Assembly (NCBI GenBank): GCA_028023455.1
Contig: JAQFVV010000042.1
Span: 6,903,922-6,967,921, forward strand
Reading direction: 5' to 3'
Source: Epiperipatus broadwayi
Taxonomy: Eukaryota; Onychophora; Udeonychophora; Euonychophora; Peripatidae
Length of the DNA: 64,000 bases
Shown: in pieces, positions 27,501 through 42,500 of the stretch
Layout of the letters: the number at the start of each line of letters is the position of its first letter
How positions within the stretch are numbered: position 1 is the stretch's first letter
Program-made: the position numbers and the translations under genes
Notes under the pieces: model-generated
What the model saw: the letters and a program-made list of their open reading frames with translations, nothing else
Databases searched by the model: none
Told to the model about the DNA's origin: nothing

Positions 27501-30500
27501 GGTCATAATCATAGAACTACAATAAAATATATAAATAAAAATATATACATTAAAATTATTACATGATAATGTAATGCACGAATCTTTCTTGTTTACTGTG
27601 TTGATATTATTTGCTATAACCATAGTTTATGTCATATTCAATTTTAATGTACAGTATATATTTACTTTTATTTATATATTTTATTGTAGTTCTGCCTATA
27701 TTTTTATGAAATTTTATTCATGATTGCATAGATGAGTGAGGTTAAATGTCTGTAAGAAAAAAGTTGATGAACATTTTCTTATATATTGCTTTGGTTATTA
27801 TCCCCATACATATAACCCATGTTGGAGTTTTATTTTTTTCATTTGATACTCTAATTGTGGCTTTATCTATTTTTTTTTTAATTGCATATTCATACACTGA
27901 TTATTTGTCTTTTAGTAGATTTGTTTTAATACAATAATGAAAATAATAAAAGAAATGAAAAAAAAAAAAAAACTGGCTTAAGAAATACTCAAAAATAAAT
28001 ACAATTTTGGAATTAGACATCCTAATAATCTACATAACAATTTGTTTATATTTCTTTTTTTAATTTTAATCTACAAAATGTTAATTATAATAAATTTCTG
28101 CTTATTTATTAATTCCATTTCATATTTTTCATTATTGTATCAGATAAACAGGCTAAATGTTGAAGAATAAAGTATATTAATGGAGGCATTTTTATATATT
28201 TGTTAATCTAAGCTTGCTGGTCCCTGACAGTATAGAAAGAATTATGGTGCACAATTATAAAAGATTTTTAAAATTAAATTTCATTTATTTCCATTTTTTA
28301 ATTTAATATAAACTGAAATCCTAAAAAGAAAAATTTCAAAAGTGTTTAATCTTTTAGTCAGTGCTGCCTTCTTTTTGATATCTGACATTCAATTTTCCAC
28401 ATTCTTTTTATACTGTAAATTATTGAAAATTTAAAAATAATTAAGTAATATACAAAGCACAAATTTACAGCCTATAAAATTCTATAAGAAAAAAAAAAGG
28501 AAAATCATTCAAGATTCAGCTAGATTGGTGCAATATTTGTTGAGTTATAAAGTAACAAACAAACAAATGTTCACATTTATATATTAATAGATAGATAAAC
28601 ATTAAAATATAATGGGAATTTTTCTATGTAAAAATCTAGAAAAAAAAATCAGTTTTGATTAGTTAAAGCCTGATTAGACAACTAAATTTTATCTGTGTTT
28701 GAAAATCTTTAAATTAATATATATTATAATTTTTTATGGAAAAGATTTAATTGCTTGTGAAAATTCTAAGAATTTTACATTTTAAATTTTCAAATAACTT
28801 TTATATGAGCTACAGTATTAACTAAGAAAAGTGGTTTCATTTTTGGCTTAATGTGAAATAGATAAATAATAATTATGATTAGATTGCATTGTCAATTTTA
28901 ATTAGTTGTTTATGTAGCTTTCTACACACAAAAATTTTTCATTATATTCTAATGTATATGTCTATGCATCCAAGAAAAATCTTTCAATAAATATTAATCA
29001 GCTACATATTATAATGAATTAAACTTTCTTACTTTATAAAATCTGTCAATGACAGAAATATTACTAAAATATTATGAAATGAGAACATTTAATATATTTT
29101 TATATCATGTACATAATTTCTAATCATGTAAAATGTATCATATCAATAGTAATGAATTCCATAAAATAAATAATATTTTAAATTATATATTAATAGTAAG
29201 ATTCATAAAATAAATAAATAAATAAATTGTAATTTATAACTATTTAGAATATATTGTGATTAGTGATATTGGTACTTGGCACAGATAAAGAAAGGAATTT
29301 CGCTAAAATCAATTCTCTAAATTTTGCATTGTTATATTTCACAATTTGGTTATTATATAACATCTTATACTTTAGTTTAATAATGAACTAATAAAGAGCA
29401 CATGCTTTCATTTATAATATCAGATGAAGCTATGTAGTGTACTAATTACATAATTGATTATATTATTTAAAATATTTCTCAGTTTAGACCAACTCTTCAA
29501 TAAGTATTCAAAATTCAATTGTTTTTCAGCTAATTCAACTCTCCACCAATCCAGCCCCTCAATAAGAATCTTATCTTTTAACAATGACTATTGACAAGAA
29601 TAGCTTAAATAGCCACTTCTATCTTGGATAATACAAGTCATTATAATAATCTGCCTGCCAAAGACTGGAAAGACAAAATTACTATTCTAGAATATAAAAA
29701 TCACGAACGTGTAAAAGAATGATAGAAAAAAATAAAGTATCAGCTAATTGGGAATATTTTCTACTTCTAAAAATACTATTTTCGAAAGGATTAGAAAAAT
29801 TACATGTGTTTCATGACTTTTAGTTACAATTACAAAGTAGCAACATACTATATAATTTAATTTTCATTAACTACTTTCTGGTTAGAAACATACCTAAATT
29901 AATTTAATTACTATATTCATGCTATGATTAGATAACCCATTTTCTTTTGATGTAGAAATTGATTTGAATGAATACTTTATGCTGTAAACAAATCATATTT
30001 ATATACGACCAAATTGTCCTACTAATATGATCAATTCATACAATATTTTAAATAAAAACATCAGATAATCTTAGGTAACTATGGTCCTAATTGTAATTAA
30101 TATATATAAATGACACTATTGATCATGTTCACATAAGCATATAATTAAAAAATCTGAACAAACTAAATCATATCTAACAGAATAACCTGCCTTGAGACAG
30201 AAGCATATATATGAAATTCAGTAAATCCATTCGTGCACCTCCAAATATAGGTTCTATTGAAAACATTAACTCTTTTAATGCAACAAACCACCACAATGAT
30301 AAAATCAATCTTTATCAGCATTTTAGCTCTTTACAAAAACAATATCAACTTGGCTTGAATCCAATAAAAAATTATTTTGCTTACAACAAACTAATATTTT
30401 AAAATATCCTCCAAAACTCTTGACAAGAGAGACATGAGTTCGTTTTCAGCATTTAATTAATAGTCAACTTGTATAGACTCTCATGAAAACACATCAAGTT

Positions 30501-33500
30501 AGCAAAATATGAGATACAATTTTCAATTTTGTGCAATCAAAATCCTATTAGCTCTATATCACCAGGTATACAAATATTCTGAAAAAACATTAAAGTATAG
30601 AATATAAAGATTTTATTTTCTTTGATTCAAATAGCAAATCAGATGATTAAATGCAAATAATATATAGAAAGAGATCTTGATTAATACCTATAATAAATAA
30701 AGTTGAATATAAATAAAAATCACATGCCCTCTAAAATTAGTCTTGAATATAAAGAAACTCCCAAATGACTGCTAGTGACTGAAGACAGTGAATAAAGAGA
30801 ATATGATACTCTTTAAAATTTGCAAACAGAATATTAATCTGACTATTAGTCATCAAGTCCTTAAGAAAAAAGATATGTCTAAGTTGTCCACTAAGAGTGC
30901 TTCACAACATATTTTCCTGATACAAGATATGATTTATTACTGCCTGAATTATATATAACACAATCCACCATGTACTTCAGTCTACTGTATATGTATAAAT
31001 ATTCAAGTTATTAAATAGTAACCATATGGGTTTATATTTATCTGCTTTCCAAGTTTCTAAGAATTCTAGTTATGAAAATATTTAGATTAATCAATAGAAA
31101 TATATCATCTGTACTCTAATCTTCTTTAATTAGAGCTTTTTCCAAAGACTAATCACTATATAGGCCATAATCTATTTAAAGCACAGCAATATCTTGAATT
31201 TTTTAAGAAATAATATATTATATATCTGTACTTCTCCAATTTAAATATTTTTATATAGAATTTCACAGAATGTTGTAAAGATTGTCACATTTACGGTTCA
31301 AAGAATTGGGTTTTTCTACAAAAATAAAAATGACTCTTAAGTTTTTTTTTAAAATAGCGAAAATTACGTTGTCATGATTGAAATATTTATTTTATATAGC
31401 GCCATGTTTATAAACTGTAATATTAATAATCAGCCATAAAGCTAATGCACATGCACTTTGTAGATTTTAACTATAAATGAATACTCTCACTTTCAAACAC
31501 AAGATAAAGTCTTTGTGAAAAGATAGAATGAATCCATCTATCTTTTCGATCCAAACATTTATGTATGGGCAAATCTTAAGCATTTGAAAATGAGGGTGTG
31601 AAGATGTTAAACGATAACTTTAAATTACTTTAACTATGCTTGAATGAATGAAGCTTGCAAAATTTTCTAGAATTTATGATACGTCATTCTTATTTGAAAT
31701 TAAATATATATAAATGAAATATTTATTTTATATAGTGCTATGTTTATAAACTGTAATATTAATAATCAGCCATAAAGCTAATGCACATTCATTCAAGCAT
31801 AGTTAAAGTAATTTAAAGTGATCGTTTAACATCTTCACGCTCTCATTTCCAAATGCTTAAGATTTGCCCATACATAAATGTTTGGGTCAAAAAGATAGAT
31901 GGATTCATTCTACCTTTTCACAAAGACTTTATCTTGTGTTTGAAAGTGAGAGTATTCATTTATAGTTAAAATCTACAAAGTGCATGTGCATTTGTCATGA
32001 TTGATATATTGTATCATGACAAAGATACTAATAAATATCTATACAAATAATCTTTTCATATGGATTTACTTCTAATTATCTGAGGACTGTAGGATTAAGT
32101 TGGAACATATCAACATCCAGGATGAAAGTGATCATGCTTCTTTATATAAAAATCATAATCAATTGAATACTAAAATTATGAATATAAATTAAAGACATTA
32201 GGGGAAGGTAGTCCTAATGATTTATAGTTTTGCTACTGGCATAAATCATTGACCCTAAAAATAAATAAATAAAATGCCATTTTTACTGCCTCTAATTAAT
32301 AATTGTGGAAAATGGCAGATGTGATCTCCAAATAAATGTAATGACAAAATCTATTCCAAGATCAGGAAATTTAAAATAACAAACTTCAGAGAATTGTTAT
32401 TATATTGTTATAACACATGGGGTAGGGATGGAGGGCACTTAAACACATTCATTAATAGAGTACCATAGCATATAATAACTTTTTTAATAATGATATTTTC
32501 TAAGTAAATTTCATATCAATTAAGAACCTTAAAAATATTAGTTTTTAAATTCTTAATAGTTTATTATGAGTGTGTATATATATATACACACAGTATATGT
32601 ACACACATATATATCAGTGACATAATAAATTAAATATATCTTAACTATTTATTTAAATTTTTAGAAGTAACACTAATTAAAAAACATAAACCTAGAATAT
32701 TATTTTATTTTATTTCCTATAGAAGCTTTTATTTGTTTCAGTTTTTTTTTTTTAATATATTATTTTTAAATGTTTAAGGAAAAACAATTGGATATTTTCT
32801 ATATTCAAAAATAATATTCTTACAAAAAATATGATAAACTTAAAATATAATGCATTGGTGGTGTAATTTGTACATAACATTACCTACTAGTTTTAATTTG
32901 AAAGCATAATAAGCTTAGAGTATTAAAAATGCATTAGTAGATCTAGAGATTTAAGAGCAATCCAGAGGGTATTATTATCAAGTAAGAATGCATAACTAAT
33001 ATTTGTGATAACAAAAAAAAATTACCAATTTTTTCAAAGATAAGAGAAAATAATGATAATTTATAGATTAATATTTTCATAATTAAACTTTTAGTAGTAT
33101 TAATAAGTTAAGAATAATACCTCATATTTGGACTTAATTCTTTATGTCTTCTAAAAATTTCAATACAGTATCCTGGTAATGATGACTGTACAAACTTTCG
33201 AATATATGTTGCAGCTTGGCAAGCAGGAATTCCTCCATATTTTCCTTTTGCATAAGCCATACATAAAGCAAGTTGAGCATCTAGATAGTTATGAGTAAGA
33301 TCACGCAATTCCCTAATCATTTTTAATTCAGAGGCTTTACAGTCCCTCTTTTCCTTGTGCATAAAATTAAATTTATGTTCCCATACTGCAAAAGCAGCTT
33401 GCTCGCAACCTTTACGAGCAGCAAGATTAAACCAATGCAAAGCTTCTTCTCGTTTTCCTTCATCATCAAACATTGATAAAACTTTAGCAACACATGCCAT

Positions 33501-36500
33501 AAGAGGTTTATTCCCTTCAACCTAAAAATTTTTAGATTTTCATATTAGTAATTTAATAGAATTTTAGATATATTTTTTTAGACATCTAAAAATTTAGACA
33601 ATCAATTTAATATAAATTAAACTTATTATTTTTTTATTTAAATGAAAAAGAATAATTTATTAGCAGATAAAAAAATAATAATAATAATTAAAAATTGACA
33701 ATATTAAAAAAAAGAATAGAAATAAAATTCACTGTAACACTCATAAATAAATACATAATAATTAAACTAGTAATTAGTTCACTAAATTAGAAAATAGTAA
33801 GACAAGCAAAACAAATTAAAACAAAACACAGCAAATGCACAATTTGTATTGATGTATAAAAATTTAATAATCATAAAATAATAATCAGAAAAGTAATAAA
33901 TTCATTACAACAGATATATAAAAAGCAAAAAATTTTTATACATCGAAAGCTTTTTTCAGCACCTGATTTGGTGCTGAACATAAAACAAAGAATAATATAA
34001 ATCCAATAAATAAAATAAATTAAATGCATTTTTTCCTTTTTACAATTATATATATATATGTCAATTTATATAATTTTCCATTCATTTTTAATTAACCAAA
34101 TTTATAGAAGTCTTGTAAATATTCATACAATTATTTAAATTACTTTTAATATAGTATGTTTCATATACACCTGGGTCTCTTTTTACGCGAACTTATTTAA
34201 CGCGATTTTGAAGTTACATGATTCAGGTTTCACCGGTAGTTGAACTCCGATAATACGTTATTATTTTAAATAATAAATTTCGCGCACTTAACGTTATATT
34301 GAAAGTACTGTAATAGCACATTACTATTGGAATTCGACTTTCATGTTAGTAATTTCAATATTTTCAGTGCTTTATAATAGTAAGATTTTATGCAATAATG
34401 AAATTAAAATCATGATTTCCTCATTTTATGTATACACACATTAAATTTTACAAGATTATAATGTAAATTTGTTCAAACATTGTGCGTGTTAATTTTGCAT
34501 TTTAAATCACATTCTGTTTTTGCTTTTTAAAAAAGAATGTACAGTAATCAATTATTAATCATTTAGTGTCCGCAAGTTTATTTTTAAAAGGTGAGTAATA
34601 GCAGTGGGCACAATTAAAATTGAAAATTAAAGACAAAAATAAGAATTTAATTTTTAGTTGTTAAATTAATTACTAATTACGTTGTCACCAGAAAACCATT
34701 AATTAACACAACATGAGAGTGATGTCAGCGCTAGTTGTATTTCATCTTGTGAAGAATCTGATTTTTTTTATCAGTTTGCAAACGAACCTGTTTACCGGCA
34801 AATAGCGATAATAATTAAAACGTGTATAAAAAAATATAAATTACTGTAAATTATGTATAAAAATATATTGTTTTGAATAAAATTAAATATTATAGTTAAA
34901 AAAAGATTGTCTTGTATCAATTTTTCTCAAATTTGAAATTTTTTATTAGTCATATTTTATTTCCTTATTTTTTTTTTTGCACGAATTTTAAAGTAAATTT
35001 TACATTGGTGCTTTGCTTTTACGCGAGTTTTGAAAAATCACAGTCCGTATCCCCCCTTTTTCAAGGTAAGTTACGTCTATTTTTGCACGATTTTGTTTGC
35101 GCGTGTTTTCTGAGGAACCTATCTATCGCGTAAAACGAGACCCAGGTGTACTTATATTCTTTTTGGATCTTTGATGTAATTTAAACATTTAATATTTTTT
35201 GTAGCATCTATTTTATGCCCATATTTCAAGTAATGAATGTATAATGCAGATTTATCATCTCTTGTATTAATTGCATTATTATGTTCTTTGGCTCTTATCT
35301 CTAATTGTTTGCCAGTATGCCCAAAGTAAATCAAACAATTAGAGATGAGAACCAAAGAACATAATAATGCAAATAATAGAAGAGATGATAAATCTGCATT
35401 ATACATTCATTAAATGAAATATCAGCACTGAATAGATGCTGCAAAAAGTATTAAATGTTTAAAATTACATCAAAGATCCAAAAAAGAAGACAAATATATA
35501 AAACATACTATATTAAAAATAATTTAAAAAATTGTACGAATATTTACAAGACTTCTATAAATTTGGTTAATAATTGGTTAATTAAAAATGCATGGAAAAT
35601 TATATAAATTGATATATATATAATTGTAAAAAAGGGAAAATGCATGTAATTTATTTTATTTATTGTATTGTTATGATATAGTCAATTATTTTGTAATTAC
35701 TGGATTTATATACACGGTTTTGATTTATTTTAATGAATTTATATTGTTATTGTGGTTTTAATTTCATTATTGAACATTAGATGGTTTTATGTTTGTTAAC
35801 TTAATAGATTATTAACATTTGAAAAAAAAAAAAAGCTTTTAATGTATAAAAAGTTTAATATTTATATAGCTGTTGTAAAGAATTTATTATTTTATGAAAG
35901 AACAGCATAAAAATATTTAGGTACTAATCGGTACACCAGGCCAGCCGCTTGGTGGCGTTGTTTCTCTGCTAAAAAACACTATTATATTGATCAGGACCTG
36001 ACTATTTTTACATTTTCTCTGACTTATTGAAATATTTTTTCCCAATTTGTCCGACTTTTATTAAAATATTTTTACATTTTCTTCGCCTTGTTTTAGAAAT
36101 ATTTTGACACTTCCTCCACCTTTTTAAAAAATATTTTGACATTTGACTACAAATTTTTTTACTAATCTTTTGACATAATTTGACAATTGATACGACTTTT
36201 TTTACAAATATTTTGACATTCTTGTAAATAATTCATGATAAAAAATATTTTATTTAAATATTTGTACATCCCCCCCCCAAAAAAAAAAATCACTGTATAG
36301 TCGCCGTATTTTAAAAACAAAAAAGAAAACCAAAGTTGAAAAAGTCAAAAGTTTTGATCTTAGTTTAACTTTTTTTGGGGGAGAGGGGAGAAATAATTTG
36401 TCATTACTGAGACAAAAGTTATTTTTTATTTTTAAAAAAAGGTTAATAAAAATTGGTTTTAAAAAGAAAAGTTTTAGTATATCAGCGGTATACAAATAAA

Positions 36501-39500
36501 ACCGCAACAAAAATCGCCATATAGCCAAAAAAAAAATAAATCCAAAGTTGAAAAAGTCAAAAGTTTTGATCTTATTTTAATGTTTTTTTTTGGGGGTGGG
36601 TGGTTGACAAATAATTTGTTGTCACTGGTCAAACCAAGTTTATGATTTCCAAAACTACGTGCAACCTCAGACATTTTATTTGTCTTGTAATTTAAGTGGC
36701 TATTCGCGTGAGTTCTGGGAAAAGGTGCTTGGCCATGAGCTTTTGCAATTTTTTCCACCTTCCAAAATTTGTAGGGAAGCACGGCGACGGTCTTACAATT
36801 ATTAGTATGAAATAGTATGTCGGATAGAAAGTAAGATCTTTAATTCAAATGCATATTACAACAGTTATGGCCACTTGAATTCCCTACATCTCACATCATA
36901 TTATAGTGATCTGTTAAGTGTGCGTATTTGCGTAGTATCGCGAAGCACATTAGCAGGCCGTAATACTGGTGTGCAACACCATATACGCCTGCAGCTGCTA
37001 ATATGAACAGTTACTGTTGTATAGGCCGTAAGTTTCTCTGCATTTCTGTGTTTTTAGTAGAGAAATAACGCCATCAGATGGCTGGCCTGGAGGACCGATT
37101 AGTACCAATACTTATTCCTTTACAATTTTAATAATCATAAAGTGAAAAGTGACTAAAAAAATTCACTAAGGACTACATACAATACTCTCAGATAATAAGA
37201 TTAATAATAATATACCATATACTCCTTAATTAACACTTTACAATGCAATTTTAACATATGATTTATTTCTTCTTGCTTACAGTTTCAACTGCCTTGCAGT
37301 CATCATCAGAGCTACAATATTTAAAGGCAGATAAGTTTTTTCCTTGAAGAAGTAAATAAATTAGATACAAGCATAAAATTTACAATAGAAAAAGAAAATA
37401 AACTATCATATTTGGATATTTTATTAATAAAATCATATTTTAATGATAGGTGTAAAATAGAGACATCAATATATAAAAAAATGAATGTAGATAATAGTAT
37501 GGCTAATTGGAATTCAAATATAGATAAAAAATACAAAATAAATAATATTACTTCAAGAATGTATGGAGCTATAAATTACTGCTCGAATAAGGAAGATTAT
37601 AATAAGCAAGTAGAATTAATAATTAAGAAATTTAAAGTAAATGATTACCCAATAAAGATTATAGAAGATAAAAGTATCAGAAGAAAAATTTATTATTGAT
37701 GATAATAAAGGAAATATATAGGTATAAAAACATAATAATGTGATAAAATTTAGAGTAATAAATAAAAAAAGGAAGAATATGCTTAATATATTAGATAATA
37801 AATATATAGAAAATTATATAAATGGAGTATATAAAATAGGATGTAAATCATGTCAGGATAAAAATATTAGGAATAACTATCTCCGGTGAAACAAAAACTC
37901 AATTTACATAAGATTTAGTTAACACAAGTATGATAAAAGATCACCTGTTTATTTACATTAATTGGAGACAGGACATAACTTTGAAAAAGGAAGTATAAAA
38001 ATGATAAATTATATGAGGAATAGAAGAGATAGAAGATAAAAGAGGCTATATTAATTAGAAATATTAGGCCATCTCTTAATAAAGATTTGGGTTTGAAAAC
38101 ATTGATTTTATAAAAATATATATTTTTGTTGGTAAATAAGTTATATATAAGATATAGTTTCAAAAAGATATCCATAGAGAGCGTGAGGGTGATGAAATAA
38201 AATTTAAACTATGAAAGTTATTTCAGTTAGCAAAATGTAGTAAATTTAAAAAAAAGTTAATTAAAAGTTAGAAATTAAGAAGAGGTAGAATTATATATAA
38301 AAATTAGGTTAATATTATTATTATTGTTGATAAATACATGTATAATATATAGAATAATTAAAATAGAAGAAATAAATAGGATTACTGAACAATTTTGAAA
38401 TAATGGGGATGTAAAAAAAATAAATGTTTAATTTTTTTGAGCAATTTTTTTATATAAAGGAAATTAATTGATTATAAATATAGAATAAAAGAATATTAGT
38501 ATTTTTAAAATATTAAAAATCCATAGTTTAAAATACGGGTTAAGATGTCATTTATGATTATATATGTATCAATATATATATTTATATATATGTGTATGGT
38601 TAGGTATTAACTGTATATGTTTAAATATTGTAGCTCTGTTGAGATGATTGCAGGGCAGTTGAAACTGTAAGCAAGAAGAAATAAATCATATGTTAAAATT
38701 GCATTGTAAAGTGTTAATTAACTGCTTCCGAGCTACAAGCAGGTGACCCATGTGTCTTATTTGATTGTTTGAAATGTTTTCTTTTTTTAATGATGTAAAA
38801 ACTATAAGCATGACATCAACAGAAATATGGGTATTTTATACATCTTTTATGTAGCTTTCTAATGCTATCTTTAAAAAAAAAAAACGATGAAAATTGTACT
38901 TTTTATTAATTTTTTTCATAACCAGTGCATTTAATTTTTTTTTTTGATCAATTTTGTAATTTCCACAAAGCGATAAAGACAGAAAACTTTTATCAGCCTT
39001 CAAATATGCTTTTATCGGATTAAAAGTTCGCTGATTCACAAACAAGGTCTTCCTTGGAGTCTAAATGTAATCGCAGAAAATAGGCTCGTAAGTATACAAT
39101 TTTAATTTTTTGAATAATTTTTTAATTTTTATTAATTTGCATTTATAGTAGTGTGTGTCTATATAAATTATATATTTATTTATGCTCATATGAAGTCATA
39201 TGTACAGTAATTTTATGTTCTAATATAATCCACTTATTTTATAAAAATAAACTTATTTTATAAAAGAAATGATTCTCAAAAGGTTTAATAATTTATTATG
39301 ATTTATTGTGTTTGTATTGGTAGGTGTGTATGTAAATTCTAATTTATTTATGCTCATGAATTCATATGTACAGTAATTTTGTGTGTTCTAATGTAATCAA
39401 TCCACTTATTTTATAAAAATAATGATTCTCAAAAGGTTTAATAATTTATTATTATGTTTATATGGTGTGTTTACTCTTGCGTGTTGTATAACAAATAATG

Positions 39501-42500
39501 ATTTACTAAACTAATAATCAAATGTACAGAAAGATTGCATATGCATGCAAAGAATCAAATTCTGATTCTTGCCTAAGCCCTTGATACTCATCTGTGGAGT
39601 CACTAGTTTTGCCATATCTTTCATCACATTATTTTCAACTCTATAGCTAACAAATGGACTATATACAAATAAATTATATCTATGTGATACAATAAATATA
39701 ACAAGATAGCATCACTGTTGTGCATAAAGAATATAAACATCACTGATGTACAAAAAAATAAAATAAAATGAAGAGACGAAACTAATTTTATCAATGATAC
39801 AGACAGTAGCCTAAAATTTCTAGTTTTAGATAGACAAGAAGCCAATTGCTATGATGACAAATGCATATCTATCTTCTGGAAATGATTTGTTTTGTATCTT
39901 TTATTAGGATGAATCTTTTTCTTATAGATGCCTTTGAGTTTTGGTAACTTTTGGGGTACAAGATAAAAATGAAGAATTCTTATGTGAATACTTTTGGAGA
40001 TTCTGAAGTTATGGATTATCTCAGGTAAGAAATATTATATATGGTTTGAAAGATAATTCTGTGAGGAATACAAAGAAATTATCACTGAAGATGTAATTTA
40101 AACTTAGTTAATGATGAATTAGAAATTATGAACAAACAATGAAGTAATAATTATGTCGGATGTTGAAATTTCTTTTTTCCCTTATTTTTTAAATGGTTAT
40201 CACTATTTGTCTTAGACTTATTGTTTTCCTTAGTTTTTCTAATTTCTATTAATGTAAATTCTTTTGCTCTAACATAATTAAAACTGAAGTTATTACGAAA
40301 ATTGTGTCTCAGGTCAGCTTTTTAAAAAATTCAATATGGCGCCTGAATCTGAAACAGTTAAGGAGTATATGGGATATTATATATGTAATTAATCAATGTA
40401 AATAAGGAGAAGAAGTGAAAAGAAATTTTAATAATAATAGATTATAGAATAACTGCTTATTTGATTAAGTTTTAATGAAATACATTTTAGTCAGCCTCAA
40501 TGATATATAAAAATTCAAGATATTAATGGATTTAAATATGCTCAAGAATAGGATATTACAATAATATTCCAAAAGGAAAATACAAATTAAATTTAAAAAA
40601 CCTGGATATGATTGATGAAGTTATTAGTTAGTCAAGGTTTTGGATGAGTATATATATTAGAAAGAGTCTCAATTAGAAGCATTATTTTGTTTTGATTAAT
40701 AAAGTCAATAATGAATGACTAATAAAAATTATTAACTCAATAATGACAGTTAAAAAAAAACAAAACAAAAAAAAACAACAACTGACAATTGATAATATTA
40801 TGCTACATAAATCATTTTAGTTGGACAAAAAAAAATATTAGATAAAGCAAAGGGTTAAATATATTTTGTGCAAGCAAATGTTCAACTATATTTTACAATT
40901 ATGCTGGAATATCAAAATGAACATAATATTATCAATTTGGAAATCATTATGTATTGTATTATATTTAACATGTGTCCGTTACATTTTTGATTTTTCTGTC
41001 CATGTCAACTGAAATAACTACATTATAATTTTCTAATAATAATATCTGTCTTGGAAGTTCTTAGTTTTGATATGTTGAATTTCTAATAAGCTGCTCATTA
41101 TTTCATAAAGACTAAATCATAATGAGAAACAGTATAGTATACATATTAAATAATGCAACGATTATTTAAAAAAAAAAAGAACCTCAAGTTTGTGAATATT
41201 TACTTCATAAGCTATTGTAAATATTCAAAAATAATATTCAGATCACTAACGAGTATCAGTACTCAACTTATATCAAATACTTTGACTTTAGATCTATTAA
41301 TGAAGACCTACAAAAATTTATTATTAAATAGTTCAAACAAAAATGCTGCGGAAAAAAGTATAATTACATTACTAAATACATTCACTTTTAATAATTGACA
41401 TTAATCTAAGTAATGCATCAAAGGAACGATTTCCAAAGTTTACAAACTGTTTCATATTTTGTTTGTTAATAAAGAAATATAAATGGATCTTGTCTGTCAG
41501 CTAATTCCTTAACCCCAAGCTGTTTGCAACTATTTTCCATTTTTACTAAATATTATATATTGATGGTCATAAATTTGATAAAGGCTATTATCATTTTTTT
41601 TGCCATTATTCAAATTGATCAATTTGCATTATTTAGTCTCATTCATATTTACATTACTTATGATCTTTATAACCAAGCTACTTACATAAACAAAAAAGTG
41701 AAGTAATGATGCCATTATTTTTAGCTGTAGAATAGTAATCATTTGATTATCAATGTCCTAATTTTATTTGTCAATAAATGATTAAAAATAATTTAAAAGT
41801 AAATAATTACCTGTAAGTTTTTGGCCATTTCATAGATTGTTTTAAAAACTCTGGTTTTACAACAATCACCTCTTGTGGACCATGGGGGTCGAAAAAATAA
41901 CCATGTAAATGGAGGAACATGAGGAGTTAAACTTTCTGCCTTTGCAAACATGGTGGCAGCCTTTTCACCATTGCTGGCCATTTTATCTTCAAGACGACCT
42001 GGCACTATAATAAAAAAGAAATATGTATATTTAATTATACTATCACCTTTCTAAATGATTTTTATTATATTTAAAACAAAATTTAATTGCAATAAAAATG
42101 TTTAGTTTGAAGGCCAAAATGAAATTAAACAACAAAAGTCATATAAAAATATTAAAATAAAAGATTAACTACAAATAAAATCATATTGAAAATATTTTTT
42201 TGGAGTTATTTATAATAAGAATAATTTCAATTTTTATATTTCTTATGTTATTACTAGAATTTTATATTGGTTATAATATACCATATAATTAATTTAAAAA
42301 ACTAAGATTGATATGAAAGATTTAAGCTTATAAACAGTAAGAACTATTCAAAGAACTGCAGTCAGGTTATTATATGCTCAGTGAGCGAATACTTTGTAAC
42401 TTTCATGTGATTTTATTAATAAATTCATAAACTGTAAAATAATATATAGTTTACAATATATACAATAAATGTTTAGGAAAATTTAATAATTAAGAAATAT

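Noticed and set aside
32571-32620. Palindrome with regulatory role
   Set aside because: It is an alternating purine-pyrimidine (TG/TA) microsatellite, which is self-complementary by nature.
33108-33500. Stand-alone 130-residue gene starting at an internal Met
   Set aside because: It is an internal exon of cyclin F: the frame continues upstream to a splice acceptor at 33521 and stops only after running into the intron past the donor at 33121.
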